From Symbiodinium microadriaticum (lineage: Eukaryota; Sar; Dinophyceae; Suessiales; Symbiodiniaceae): 64,000 nt of DNA. A model generated the notes under the pieces. The model ran no database searches and was not told the origin of the DNA. It was given only the letters and a program-made list of their open reading frames with translations. This document shows positions 1-9,907 of the stretch, piece after piece (the first letter of the stretch is position 1; the number at the start of each line of letters is the position of its first letter). The stretch is from positions 398,028 through 462,027 of the forward strand of contig LSRX01000297.1 in assembly GCA_001939145.1 (NCBI GenBank). The letters run 5' to 3'. Made by a program: the position numbers and the translations under genes.

Positions 1-107
1 CTTCCTTCCTTCCTTCCTTCCTTCCTTCCTTCCTTCCTTTCCTCCTTCCTTCCCTCCTTTCCTCCTTCCTAGCTTCCTTCCCTCCCTCCCTCCTTGCTTC
101 CTTCCCC
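1..107. repeat. (CTTC)n microsatellite
   Basis: Nearly pure CTTC units for the first 40 bases grade into CTCC/CCTT variants up to about 107. It begins at the window edge, so its full length is unknown. All pyrimidine on this strand. Confidence 0.95.
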
Positions 108-129
108 AGCTCCTCTTGCAGTTTTATCG

Positions 130-208
130 TTTAATTTTTTTTGATCCTGATTTAATTTTTTTTGATCCTGATTTAAAATTTTTTTGATCCTGATTTAATT
201 TTTTTTAA
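130..208. repeat. AT-rich tandem repeat, ~21 bp unit
   Basis: A unit of poly-T followed by GATCCTGATTTAA occurs about 3.5 times in a row. The copies differ mainly in T-run length. No coding or regulatory meaning is evident. Confidence 0.85.
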
Positions 209-1264
209 CCCCTATCCCCCCCCATTTATCCAAGATACCCTCTGCACACACACACAAACACACCCGTCCTGTCCCAGGCCTGAAAAATAGCATCGGTAGC
301 TCCTATTATAATCCCCCCCCCGTATTGAGGCAGGACCCTGTAGCACCTATGCCACTAAACCCTAAACCCTAAACACAGGAGTGTCCTTAGGGGCTGCAGA
401 GTCCACGAGACCCCAGTAGTAGTGGCCACCTTGCGGGCAGCCATTTAATCTTTGCGTTGGGGACGAGAGTTTAGCGGTTTAGGGTTTAGGGGGGTTTAGC
501 GGCTTAGGGCTTATGTATACCCGAAAGCTGTATGTGATGGACAAGATGGCCTGAACTGCAGTTCCACAAAATCGACAGGTAACTTAGAGTCTCAATATGC
601 TATGCTATACAGTGCTCTATAACATACTGTCATTACAATAATACTGGGGGGTTCATCCCCAAAGAGAAGGCAGGGGCCGGGCTGGCTGCCAAAACTTTGT
701 CTTGTGGGCTCGTGGGTACTAGTCGTAGGGCCTACTGGTATACTATCGATTAGGACTACGATTTCGACTACTGTTGCTCTTACCAACTCTAACTACGACT
801 ATTGCGATTAGTATGAGTAGTGCTATAGCATTGCCACTACGACCCTCGTTTCGAACCTTCGGCCTTTGATACTGGGTTCAGGGTTGAGGGTGTTTGGTTT
901 AGGGTTTCGGGTTTAGGGTGTAGGGTGTCGAGTCCTCCAGGCTTCATCACTGAGGTGTCCAGTTAGGACATTTTCGGACATTCAAAGGTTGACCCTGGAC
1001 ATTATACAGGGAATGCAGCTGCGCAACATGTTGCAGCACATAGTCCTCTTGGATCGTACAGACCGGGCTCCCAAAAGTATTTATGAAAAGGTACCTCTAT
1101 AGAACCATAAGGGGAACTAAAAAGTATCCCAAAGCTCCACCTAGCCTAACTACTCTTACTGCTACGGTTTGGTTTGGAGCTGTTGTCCTGGAGCCGCTTT
1201 CGGATTTCGGATTCAGGCCCTGACCCTACACCCTAAAGCGCTGTCATAACTTGCTATTTTGCGG
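209..1264. other. Gene-free stretch with scattered telomere-like heptamers
   Basis: Short telomere-like runs lie at about 352-375 (CCCTAAA orientation), 470-510 and 885-930 (TTTAGGG orientation). Between them is unique sequence with stops in all frames. The only open frame over 60 codons (592-786, minus) has no recognisable domain. I see no gene. Confidence 0.7.
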
Positions 1265-1356
1265 GGTTTGGGGATGCAGGTAGGGCTTGTGGGGGTGTAG
1301 GGCTCAGGGGGGTTTGGGGATGCAGGTAGGGCTTGTGGGGGTGTAGGGCTCAGGGG
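1265..1356. repeat. 46-bp tandem duplication, G-rich
   Basis: Two back-to-back copies of a G-rich unit (GTTTGGGGATGCAGGTAGGG and onward) with a 46-base period, followed by a run of about a dozen G. The N gap at 17076-17635 ends in this same G-run in copy 4, which suggests that the run broke the assembly. Confidence 0.85.
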
Positions 1357-1481
1357 GGGGGGGGGTGTAGGGCTTAGTTTAGTTTGAGGCTTTGGGACTC
1401 TTGGGTTTGTATGGGGTGCCGGCTTTAGTGGTTAAGGGTGGAGCCGTCGGTCTCCATCTTCTTCCTGCTGTACTGGTAGTT

Positions 1482-1556
1482 TCGGGTTTAGGGTTCAGAA
1501 CATAACCCCCTAAACCCTAAACCCTTAACCCCCTAAACCCCAAATTAAACCCTAAA
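1482..1556. repeat. Telomere-like tract with strand switch
   Basis: TTTAGGG-orientation repeats (to about 1497) give way after some 13 bases to CCCTAAA-orientation repeats (1506-1556). This is the order expected of an end-to-end telomere fusion, but the runs are very short and imperfect. Copy 4 equivalent: 17764-17838. Confidence 0.7.
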
Positions 1557-1671
1557 CCGACTAATACCCCAGCACCCCGACTGTATTGGCCTTGGGGGAA
1601 TTTATGGGTTTTAGCAAAGCTTGGGGTCGGTTGCGGCTTGGTTGTGGGGATTAGGCTTTTGCAGCTCGGCT

Positions 1672-1772
1672 AAACCCTTAAACCCTTAAACCCCTAAACC
1701 CCTAAGCCCCTAAGCCCCTAAACCCTTAAAGCCCTTTAAGCCCTAAACCCCTAAATGAGCCCTAAATCCCCT
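1672..1772 (-). repeat. Telomere-like tract, CCCTAAA orientation
   Basis: About a dozen imperfect units (CCCTTAAA, CCCCTAAA, CCCCTAAG). Copy 4 equivalent: 17954-18054. Confidence 0.85.
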
Positions 1773-2555
1773 GCAGTTTCTGATGGAGGGCATTGCATGG
1801 TCTGCTTTCTGGGCCCTCTTTGTTGCGTAGGTTCCAGCCTCTTTGGGTTTGAAAAAGGCATCTCCTGGGCTCTTGTTTAATACGCTTATTAATTTAAGCT
1901 CCCATGATAAGGAAGCCGTCGCCTTTTCTGTAGATCTCCATTATGGTCCTATGTTCCAGGCTTAGAACTTCGGGGTTTGGGCTTTGTGGATTAGTTTTAT
2001 GGAGCTGAGGTCTCAGTCGAGAGCGCGCCGTGCGTTATTGAAGCTGGCAATCCAACGAACACCCCGCCTTGGGCGGGCTTGTCGCCCTTGCGTGGTTCCA
2101 GCACCTCAAAGAAAGCCAACCCTCGAAGAACCAAATGCTAAACCCTGTCCGATTTGTTGAAGAGGTTTCTAGGGCGAGCTTGACAACTTTCACATGGGGT
2201 ACTACCGGGCGTTGATGTAGTCTGAATTTTCGATGCTGAGAAGGTCTTGCTATAGGGTTGAGGGTTCAGGGCTGGGTAATGGTAAGTTTTGGACTTACGG
2301 CTGCTCGGAAAGAGCAATCAACTCTGGGCGCGATAGCAAAGAGCCTCCATGCTGATCTTCTTTTGGGCTGAAAGTTTGGCTTCTTCAGCCCACAAAACTA
2401 AGCCCCTGCAAAAATAACCAAAAACAAAAAAACACTAACCTAACCTAAGGCCCTCCCTATTCCTAGATCACGGACACTTCGGACCATGGAAAAAACCCTA
2501 AAACCCTACCAAGTCTGAACAAATCGACTCCTAGATCCCGAACACTTCGGACGTG
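1773..2555. other. Unique sequence without a recognisable gene
   Basis: Mixed-composition sequence with stops in every frame. It contains GATC-containing repeats of the phrase CGGACACTTCGGAC / CGAACACTTCGGAC near 2471 and 2540, about 70 bases apart. Copy 2 begins at unit position 2408 (window 8071). I see no gene here. Confidence 0.6.
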
Positions 2556-2722
2556 ATTTAGGGTTCAGGGGTGTGGGGGTTTAGAATTAGGGTTTAGGGT
2601 TTAAGGGTTTAGGGGATTAGGGTTGAGGGGTTTAGCGGTTTATGGTTTAGGGGTTAGGGTTTAGGGTTTAGGGTTTAGGGGTTTAGGGTTTAGGGTTTCG
2701 GGGTTTAGGGGTTTAGGGGTGG
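2556..2722 (+). repeat. Telomere-like tract, TTTAGGG orientation
   Basis: About 20 units, including runs of perfect TTTAGGG and many TTTAGGGG or TTAGGG variants. It is one of the purest tracts in the unit. Copies: 8219-8385 and 18838-19004. Confidence 0.95.
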
Positions 2723-2927
2723 GCCTTGATCATGATGCCGGTGTTGGCAAAGACTGCCTCAGCACTTCGAGGCTCGGTTGGAGAGGTCTATCCGGGCTTA
2801 GGGCTTAGGTTTAGGGGCTCAGGGGTTTTGGGGCTTAGGAGTTTTAGCTTTTTGGGGGCTTCCATGAAGGGAAGGCCCTACAAGGCCCCCTGGAAGGCAA
2901 GCCGGAAATCGCCATAAGGCTTCTGGA

Positions 2928-3039
2928 TATGGGTGGTTCTCTAAATTAGGGTCCCTTTTTAAGGTCCGTTTTATAGGGGTGCCGTACTACTGTATATTGG
3001 GGACCTAGAAAGGGACCCTAGTTTAGAGAACTACCCATA
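2928..3039 (+). mobile_element. Hairpin element, family C (MITE-like)
   Basis: TA, then an inverted repeat starting TGGGTGGTTCTCTAAATTAG, a loop, and the complementary arm ending CTACCCA, then TA. About 27 of the outer 29 bases pair. TA flanks and long terminal inverted repeats with no coding capacity fit a Stowaway/mariner-type MITE. Other copies: 8591-8702 and 19210-19321. Copy 3 of the large unit begins inside this element's 3' arm (unit position 3013). Confidence 0.8.
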
Positions 3040-3545
3040 TAGGGTTTCCATTTGCAGGGTTTATAAGGGCTCAGGGTAGTGCAGGAAAGGCTGCATAGGG
3101 GTTCCAAACAGGTTAGCGGCTTTAGTCTCCGAAGTGCTGTCTCAGGAGATGCTTACCGCACGGGCCTTGTTGGTCGTCAGAATACAGTTTTAGGGGATAG
3201 TAGAGTAGAGCATCACAAACTCTGCCAACCTCCATGTTACGAAGCGGTTCTGCTTTCCGAAGCTATGCCCCGGCCAGTGGGACATCTGCTGTTGTGATGA
3301 ACACCTCTTTTCAAGACACCGGAGCGAGAAGGAGCTTCGGGTTAAGGGTCTAGGATTCAAGTTTCAGGCGAATGAATCCGGAACACTTCACTAAACCGCA
3401 AGGTCCAGTTATCCGCGGCTGCTTAATATGTAGGGGCCTCCATGATCAGAATAGGGCCCAAAAGTAAGGTATATTGGGAAGAACACAGCCTGCTTGGGGG
3501 GTGAGTCTCAGTTTCGGGCTCCTACGACCTCTGGGCTAACATACT

Positions 3546-3642
3546 GTTGATGATATAAATCCTGCATTACCTTAAGGGCCCTAAACTGTGGGAACCATAC
3601 TATATTTTTTGGTATGGGTAATGCAGGATTTGGATCATCAAC
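3546..3642. mobile_element. Hairpin element, family F
   Basis: The left arm GTTGATGATATAAATCCTGC pairs with a right arm of GCAGGATTTGGATCATCAAC, and the loop holds a GGGCCC site. It abuts the family C element at 3645. Copies: 9209-9305, 12552-12648, 19828-19924. Relatives: 25656-25758, with fragments at 46680-46736 and 57947-57985. Confidence 0.75.
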
Positions 3643-3644
3643 CG

Positions 3645-3739
3645 TATGGGTAGTTTTCTGAATAAGGGTCCCTTTTGGGGTCGTTGTTTAGGGTGCCGTA
3701 CTATACTGGGGACCTAAAGGGGACCCTGAACTACCCATA
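3645..3739 (+). mobile_element. Hairpin element, family C (short variant)
   Basis: Begins TATGGGTAGTTTTCTGAATA and ends GAACTACCCATA. The centre contains TGCCGTACTATACTGGGGAC, as in the 2928 element. The right arm is shortened. Copies: 9308-9402, 12651-12745, 19927-20021. Confidence 0.75.
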
Positions 3740-3880
3740 TGTTACGGAATTTCGGGTTAGGGCTTTCAGGGGCTTACGGGGTGAGTGTGGACTTCCTGGC
3801 TTTTTGGGCACTTGTCCTAGGACCTACAGGCCTTCGGGGGTATAGAGTTCAGGGTCTAGGGGTTTAGGGTTTTTAGGGTC

Positions 3881-3974
3881 TACCCATAGGCCCCTACTTA
3901 GTTCCGTTTTGGGATGACCTTATAGGAATCTAACTATAAACCATAAAAAGGAACTGTTTAGGGGCCTATGGGTA
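3881..3974 (+). mobile_element. Hairpin element, family A (MITE-like)
   Basis: TA plus CCCATAGGCCCCTACTTAG, an inner TTCCGTTTTGGGATGACC, and the complementary end GGGGCCTATGGG plus TA. It is the most frequent hairpin family in the window. Copies in the duplicated unit: 9544-9637, 12887-12980, 20163-20256. Confidence 0.85.
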
Positions 3975-4152
3975 CGGCGTTACCGCCAAGCAGCCATGCT
4001 CCCCACGCCGCAGAGTTGGGCTCAAGCACGACAGGGCCACTGGAACCAGCAAGCGGCTGCAGTGGACGTGAGAAAATCCCTGAGCCCCTCCACCGAGTAC
4101 TCGTGACTCTTAAGCTCAGTACCAGTATTGTGATACTGTGGGTGTTGAAATC

Positions 4153-4212
4153 GCTGCTGCTGCTGCTCCTGCTGTTGCTGCTGCTGCTGCTGCTGTGCTG
4201 CTGCTGCTGCTG

Positions 4213-4244
<32 letters not shown>

Positions 4245-4430
4245 GTGCTGTTGCTGGTGCTGGTGCTGGGGCTGTTGTTGTTGTTGTTGCTGCTGCTGCT
4301 GCTGCCGCTGTTGTTGTGGTGGTAATGGTGGTTGTGCTGTGGCATTTTTGTTTTCTTGTTGTTGTTGTTGTTGTCGTTGCGGCTGTGGTTGTGGTTGTGG
4401 ATGTGGTCGTGGTTGCTGTTGATTGCCACC
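4153..4430. repeat. CTG/TTG-rich trinucleotide tract (CAG on the minus strand)
   Basis: About 280 bases built from CTG, TTG, TGG and GTT triplets in constant phase. It is open in several frames on both strands: poly-Leu, Cys or Val on plus, and poly-Gln, Ser, Thr, Ala or Asn on minus. One minus frame (4022-4429) reads Q9-E-Q4 near residues 84-97, amid Asn/Ser runs. The open frames follow from the lack of stop codons in the repeat and are not evidence of a gene. A coding exon rich in CAG (known in Eimeria) is possible but unsupported: no conserved flanking domain is seen. Copies: 9816-10093, 13159-13436, 20435-20712. Confidence 0.85.
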
Positions 4431-4926
4431 TGCTACTCATCTTGCTATTGCTGCGAATATTTTTGCGACTATCACTGCGATAAACCTACTCTGAGCAGGC
4501 AAACGTGCTTCTGGTGCTCCCTATACAAGCAAACAACAGCCACTATCCAATTCTAAACTGCTCTGAATCCTAAACCTTAACTCCCAAACACCAAAAAACC
4601 GGAATGTTAACAACCCGAATCCAAAGCCTACTGTCACACCATTAACCTCGAAGAATCTCAGCCGGGAGGAGTAGCACCGTCATCCAGACCGTCAAGTACA
4701 GCTTGGAGGTCGGACCTCAACGTGCAGGGGATTCAAGCTTTCGGGCTTCGGTTAGGTGCCTTTTTCGAGTTTTAGGATTAAGCTGTAAGAACTTGTAGGA
4801 TTTTCCACGGATTTTTAGGTGCAGGGTTGCAGGGCATCGGGTCCGTTTCGGGTCAGGTTCTGTTGGGTTTCTGCTTGAATTCAGGGTCTCTCTTCTTAGG
4901 GATTGCAACGGGTTTCATCTTGCCGT

Positions 4927-5004
4927 AAACCCTAAACCCACAATTCTAATCCCTAAAGCCCTAAACCCTAAGCACCATACCCCGAACCTCAAGCCCCAAA
5001 ATTG
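4927..5004 (-). repeat. Telomere-like tract, CCCTAAA orientation
   Basis: Imperfect units (CCCTAAA, CCCTAAG, CCCGAAC, CCCCAAA). Copies lie at +5663, +9006 and +16282. Confidence 0.75.
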
Positions 5005-5052
5005 CTCGCTCCTGTCAACTGCACCCAGCAGCCTGATACCACACAGAAGGAT

Positions 5053-5070
5053 TCTATCTATCTATCTATG

Positions 5071-5129
<59 letters not shown>

Positions 5130-5143
5130 ATATATATATATAT
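5053..5143. repeat. (CTAT)n followed by (TA)n microsatellite
   Basis: About 18 CTAT units with single GTAT and CCAT interruptions, then about 10 TA units. The unit number and interruptions are the same in all four copies (10716-10806, 14059-14149, 21335-21425). This is unexpected for true old duplicates and supports an assembly origin of the copies. Confidence 0.95.
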
Positions 5144-5151
5144 GAAACCCA

Positions 5152-5326
5152 AACCCTTCCTTGGCGTCCCCACAGCCCCTAACCCCTAACCCCTAAACCA
5201 TAAACACTGCACCCTAAACCCTAAACTCCTAAACCCTAAACCCCTAAACCCTAAACCCCTAAAACCCTAAACCCTCAACCCTAAACCCCTAAAGCCCCTC
5301 AACCCCTTCCTAGGCTTCCCCACAGC
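5152..5326 (-). repeat. Telomere-like tract between direct repeats
   Basis: The phrase AACCCTTCCTTGGCGTCCCC (5152-5171, continuing to 5176) recurs as AACCCCTTCCTAGGCTTCCC (5301-5320, to 5326). That is about 23 of 26 matches over the full repeat. Between them lie about 125 bases of CCCTAAA-type repeats. This looks like telomeric DNA inserted at a site whose edge became duplicated. Confidence 0.7.
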
Positions 5327-5399
5327 GGTTTGGAAGCTTCAAGGTCACCGGGGTAGCGAAGAGCTCCGACCTTGGAACGGAGGATTTGTGGCTTCGAGT

Positions 5400-5607
5400 T
5401 AAGGGGCTTAGAGCTTTAAGGTTTAGGACGGTTCAGGGCTTTGAGTCTAGGGTTTTAAGGTTTGGGAAGGCTTTGGGTTTTGGGTTTAGGGGCTTGGGGT
5501 TTAGGGTTTAGGGTTTAGGGAGGCTCGCGGTTTTGGGTGTAGGGCTTAGGGCTTGGGGAGGCTTGTGGTTTTGGGCTTGGGGTTTAGGGTTTAGGGAGGA
5601 TTGTGTG
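5400..5607 (+). repeat. Degenerate telomere-like tract, TTTAGGG orientation
   Basis: Mixed TTTAGGG, TTTTGGG, CTTAGGG and CTTGGGG units. The phrase GGGAGGCTYGYGGTTTTGGG recurs near 5518 and 5559, which suggests local duplication inside the tract. Confidence 0.8.
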
Positions 5608-5775
5608 ACCTAAGCCCCCAAAAAATCCAAAGTGGGTGCAGGAAAGCCTAAACCCCAAAACCCTTGGCAATACCACATTTAAGTGTCCCTTTGCTCAGCT
5701 GTTTTGTCACATGAAAGAAGGTGCGGGTCTCGCTGCGGAGGGGGAAAGAGGCTACTGCACAAAAAACCCAGCTGC

Positions 5776-6027
5776 CTAAGCCCGAAATCCCTAACCTTAA
5801 ACCTTAAAGCCCAAAGCCCCAAGCCCCAAGTCCCAAACCCCACAAATCCTAAATCCGAAATCCGAAGCCCAAAACCCAAAACCCCAAAACTCCAAACCCC
5901 AAAAAGCCGAATCCCGAAGCCCAAACTCCCAAACCCAAAACCCGAATTCCGAAGCCCAAAAACCCCAAGCCCCTATACCCAACACCCGAAATCCGAATTC
6001 CGAAGCCCAAAACCCCCCAAACCTCTA
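5776..6027 (-). repeat. Degenerate CCCAAAA/CCGAAGC tract
   Basis: Short units such as CCCAAAC, CCGAAGC, CCCCAAA and CCGAAAT, presumably decayed CCCTAAA repeats. The plus frame gives a Pro/Lys-rich string and the minus frame a Gly/Phe-rich string. Both come from the repeat and I do not call them genes. Copies lie at +5663, +9006 and +16282. Confidence 0.75.
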
Positions 6028-6063
6028 CAGTGACTTAGCTGAATGTTTCAGCTCCGAGCCGCT

Positions 6064-6124
6064 CGTTTAGGATTTAGGGGTTTAGGGTTTAGGGGTTTAG
6101 GGCTTAACCCTTTAACCCTAAAGT
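6064..6124. repeat. Head-to-head telomere-like junction
   Basis: Four TTTAGGG-type units run directly into AACCCTTTAACCCTAAAG through the junction GGGCTTAACCC. G-strand repeats followed by C-strand repeats is the order of a telomere-telomere fusion. The runs are short and imperfect. Copies: 11727-11787, 15070-15130, 22346-22406. Confidence 0.7.
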
Positions 6125-6359
6125 TCAAGGGGATCGCGGGTGATGAAGAGCCTCTTAAAGCAAATTTCGGACAATGGGTACTAGGCCTGTGTACATCCTG
6201 AAGTCTCTGGAGCTATAAACCCCCCCAACAGCCCTGAACCCCACCGCCGCAAAAACAGTCCAACCCTGAACCCTAAGCCATAGAACCCTAAACTTTGAAA
6301 CCCTAAACGCCCAAAAAAGAAGCCTGAACCATCTCTCCCTCTCCCCCTCTCCACCCTCT

Positions 6360-6450
6360 CTGTTCGTATGCATACACGCAGACATATATATGTACATATG
6401 CCATAATACATATACATACATACGTACATGCATACATGCTTGTATGTATA
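6360..6450. repeat. CATA/TACA microsatellite patch
   Basis: Imperfect (CATA)n, (TA)n and (GTAC) units follow a CTCTCC-rich stretch (6331-6360). Copy 2 of the large unit ends at the CTCTCCACC just before it (unit 6355). Minus-strand open frames here are Tyr/Met/Cys/Val-rich repeat translations. Confidence 0.75.
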
Positions 6451-6576
6451 ACCGATCTGAAAGGCCTTTTCGCGTTGGTATGCATCCCAGTACAGCTGGA
6501 GCCCGTTGGGCTCACCAGAGGAACCGGCTTGTATGGGTTGTAGAAGTAGCGCTGCACCTTGCAAAGAGACTCTAAC

Positions 6577-6671
6577 ATAGGGGCTTTAATGATTAGAGCA
6601 GGATTTTGGGCTTCTTGATACTACAATTATAATAGGGGTCCCTGAGGAATATTATTGGTAATTATTGAGGC
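6577..6671 (+). mobile_element. Hairpin element, family E (diverged)
   Basis: Begins TAGGGGCTTTAATGATTAGA and ends TTGGTAATTATTGAGGCTTC. It matches the near-perfect family E element at 28273-28367 in layout and arm sequence. Copies: 15583-15677 and 22859-22953. Confidence 0.7.
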
Positions 6672-8019
6672 TTCTATATTCCGTAATCCCTATGGCAGGG
6701 CCAAGAGGGTGTGCGGGTTCAGGGCCAAGGTTCAGGGGGTCTACGAGTTACAGTAGGCGGGGTTTTCGGGTTTAGGGATTATCCGTTTCGGGTTCAAGGG
6801 TGTGCGTTCCAGCAACAAACACTGCGATTCACAAACGAATGCCATTGCTACTATCAGAAACTCAAATGGCTGTGGTGCCTGTTACCAATCACAACATCGC
6901 CATGCTTCATATGTACAGCTTACATTGGCTGAAAAGGATAAACAGTGCAAGCTCAATATGTTGCTCACATCGTGGTCCATGCTGTTGTGGTTGAAACACC
7001 CGACGGGTTCAAATACCCAAGCAGCAGGGTGTCAGATATCCAAAATTATGCTGAGCTCCTAATCTCTGAATCTCTGCTACTTCTGCATCAGGACCGTCTC
7101 GGATAGATCTTTTTTCGTTACCTACTGTCATTTGCTTTCTGTAGCCCAGGATGCACGATGTCGTCTGAGTCTGAGCCCGGGTACTACAGGGGCCTTGATA
7201 CTTCGAGGCTTCCTTGAGTTCCATAAGGGATCTATACCAAAGAAGTGCATTAATGACTGGAACAGGATTTCGGTGCATACCAAATCTATGATGACATCGG
7301 CGGCAACCTTGCAATACTGTTACTGGTAATCCGGCACGTGTTTGACACGATCCCATACTCAAGACTACAGTCCTACAGGAAATCTATGGAGCGCCACCTT
7401 AGAGACCTTTCCACAAACTACACTTTAGGGTCTGGGGGCTTAGGTTTATAGAGCTTCTGGGTGGTTTAACATATCTGCAAGGATCTGCGGCAACCCTTAG
7501 GATCAATATCACTCTAGTTTCTCAGATCGCGATAGTAGCATAGCTTTCTTTACTGCAGTACAGGCTGTTTCTACTATTGTTCTCATCGTTATTCTTGTAA
7601 TTAATTGTGAATTACCATTGATGTTATTACTTTGTGACCAAAACACTTTTCACATGTTGATTCCAGCTCCGCTCTTTCGTGAGCTCATGGCCGTTCGCAA
7701 ACGCCGATGCACCAGGTGGACGATCACCTTTCATCTCCGGGGTGTCTTTCTAGGTTCTCTCAGGGTATTCAGGGTTTCAGCGTTTACGGTATTCCGGGTC
7801 GAGGCTTTCTTGTAGGGTTTCTCAGGGTATTTAAGGGTAAGATGGTCTAAGGGTGAAGGGATGTTTACGGTATTCAGGGTTTTGATACAGGGTATTAGCA
7901 TGGCCTCGATTGCTAGAGACGGTTTCCGGTGTGTAGTATAGTATTTCTTTTCTGGGATCTAGACGTCCGTATGCCGTGGAAGCTAGAGAGACCAACATCC
8001 TGTGAGGACTAGTGGTCGT
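6672..8019. other. Unit 3' half: unique sequence, no gene recognised
   Basis: It has the least repetitive composition in the unit. Several open frames of 60-117 codons occur; the longest is 7009-7362 on the minus strand, 117 codons. None shows a known domain, and they overlap each other on both strands. A short GGGTTCAAATACCC near 7004 resembles a tRNA T-arm, but no A box or acceptor stem accompanies it. An intron-rich gene fragment cannot be excluded. Present again at 15678-17025 and 22954-24301. Confidence 0.5.
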
Positions 8020-8069
8020 ACAGTTTTCTAAATTGGGGTCCGTTTGAGGGTCCTTTTTATAAGGGTGCT
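8020..8069 (+). mobile_element. Family C hairpin element, truncated at contig end
   Basis: Only the left arm and part of the loop are present before the N at 8070. The full element is at 24302-24385. The same truncation recurs at 17026-17075 before the 560-base gap. Confidence 0.7.
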
Positions 8070-8070
8070 N
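8070..8070. other. Assembly gap, single N
   Basis: One N joins the truncated end of copy 1 to the start of copy 2. This is a scaffold join and not a sequenced junction. Confidence 0.95.
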
Positions 8071-9875
8071 GCAAAAATAACCAAAAACAAAAAAACACTA
8101 ACCTAACCTAAGGCCCTCCCTATTCCTAGATCACGGACACTTCGGACCATGGAAAAAACCCTAAAACCCTACCAAGTCTGAACAAATCGACTCCTAGATC
8201 CCGAACACTTCGGACGTGATTTAGGGTTCAGGGGTGTGGGGGTTTAGAATTAGGGTTTAGGGTTTAAGGGTTTAGGGGATTAGGGTTGAGGGGTTTAGCG
8301 GTTTATGGTTTAGGGGTTAGGGTTTAGGGTTTAGGGTTTAGGGGTTTAGGGTTTAGGGTTTCGGGGTTTAGGGGTTTAGGGGTGGGCCTTGATCATGATG
8401 CCGGTGTTGGCAAAGACTGCCTCAGCACTTCGAGGCTCGGTTGGAGAGGTCTATCCGGGCTTAGGGCTTAGGTTTAGGGGCTCAGGGGTTTTGGGGCTTA
8501 GGAGTTTTAGCTTTTTGGGGGCTTCCATGAAGGGAAGGCCCTACAAGGCCCCCTGGAAGGCAAGCCGGAAATCGCCATAAGGCTTCTGGATATGGGTGGT
8601 TCTCTAAATTAGGGTCCCTTTTTAAGGTCCGTTTTATAGGGGTGCCGTACTACTGTATATTGGGGACCTAGAAAGGGACCCTAGTTTAGAGAACTACCCA
8701 TATAGGGTTTCCATTTGCAGGGTTTATAAGGGCTCAGGGTAGTGCAGGAAAGGCTGCATAGGGGTTCCAAACAGGTTAGCGGCTTTAGTCTCCGAAGTGC
8801 TGTCTCAGGAGATGCTTACCGCACGGGCCTTGTTGGTCGTCAGAATACAGTTTTAGGGGATAGTAGAGTAGAGCATCACAAACTCTGCCAACCTCCATGT
8901 TACGAAGCGGTTCTGCTTTCCGAAGCTATGCCCCGGCCAGTGGGACATCTGCTGTTGTGATGAACACCTCTTTTCAAGACACCGGAGCGAGAAGGAGCTT
9001 CGGGTTAAGGGTCTAGGATTCAAGTTTCAGGCGAATGAATCCGGAACACTTCACTAAACCGCAAGGTCCAGTTATCCGCGGCTGCTTAATATGTAGGGGC
9101 CTCCATGATCAGAATAGGGCCCAAAAGTAAGGTATATTGGGAAGAACACAGCCTGCTTGGGGGGTGAGTCTCAGTTTCGGGCTCCTACGACCTCTGGGCT
9201 AACATACTGTTGATGATATAAATCCTGCATTACCTTAAGGGCCCTAAACTGTGGGAACCATACTATATTTTTTGGTATGGGTAATGCAGGATTTGGATCA
9301 TCAACCGTATGGGTAGTTTTCTGAATAAGGGTCCCTTTTGGGGTCGTTGTTTAGGGTGCCGTACTATACTGGGGACCTAAAGGGGACCCTGAACTACCCA
9401 TATGTTACGGAATTTCGGGTTAGGGCTTTCAGGGGCTTACGGGGTGAGTGTGGACTTCCTGGCTTTTTGGGCACTTGTCCTAGGACCTACAGGCCTTCGG
9501 GGGTATAGAGTTCAGGGTCTAGGGGTTTAGGGTTTTTAGGGTCTACCCATAGGCCCCTACTTAGTTCCGTTTTGGGATGACCTTATAGGAATCTAACTAT
9601 AAACCATAAAAAGGAACTGTTTAGGGGCCTATGGGTACGGCGTTACCGCCAAGCAGCCATGCTCCCCACGCCGCAGAGTTGGGCTCAAGCACGACAGGGC
9701 CACTGGAACCAGCAAGCGGCTGCAGTGGACGTGAGAAAATCCCTGAGCCCCTCCACCGAGTACTCGTGACTCTTAAGCTCAGTACCAGTATTGTGATACT
9801 GTGGGTGTTGAAATCGCTGCTGCTGCTGCTCCTGCTGTTGCTGCTGCTGCTGCTGCTGTGCTGCTGCTGCTGCTG

Positions 9876-9907
<32 letters not shown>

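Larger units (their letters stand above)
1354..8069 (+). repeat. Large duplicated unit, copy 1
   Basis: This is the reference copy for the block and is alignable to copy 4 from about 1354. It holds telomere-like tracts (1482-1556, 1672-1772, 2556-2722, 4927-5004, 5172-5300, 5400-5607, 5776-6027, 6064-6124) and hairpin elements (2928-3039, 3546-3642, 3645-3739, 3881-3974, 6577-6671). It also holds a CTG-rich tract (4153-4430) and a CTAT microsatellite (5053-5143). It stops at 8069 in the middle of a hairpin element that is complete only in copy 4. Bases 1-1353 are the same locus upstream, lost in the gap before copy 4. No gene is recognised. Confidence 0.95.

Noticed and set aside
3968-4483. 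171-codon plus and 160-codon minus frames over the CTG tract
   Set aside because: They are open because the triplet repeat has no stops. The ends run into a hairpin element and unrelated DNA, with no domain.
5683-6033. Pro/Lys-rich 116-codon frame resembling a low-complexity protein
   Set aside because: It is a translation of decayed CCCAAAA/CCGAAGC telomere-like units. The reverse strand gives an equally open Gly/Phe frame.
6990-7025. tRNA-like T-arm (GGGTTCAAATACCC)
   Set aside because: The stem pairing is imperfect, and there is no A box, anticodon arm or acceptor stem at the right distance.
7009-7362. 117-codon minus-strand frame in the duplicated unit
   Set aside because: The composition is not repetitive, but no domain is recognised and other frames overlap it. 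Its recurrence only reflects the duplicated block.
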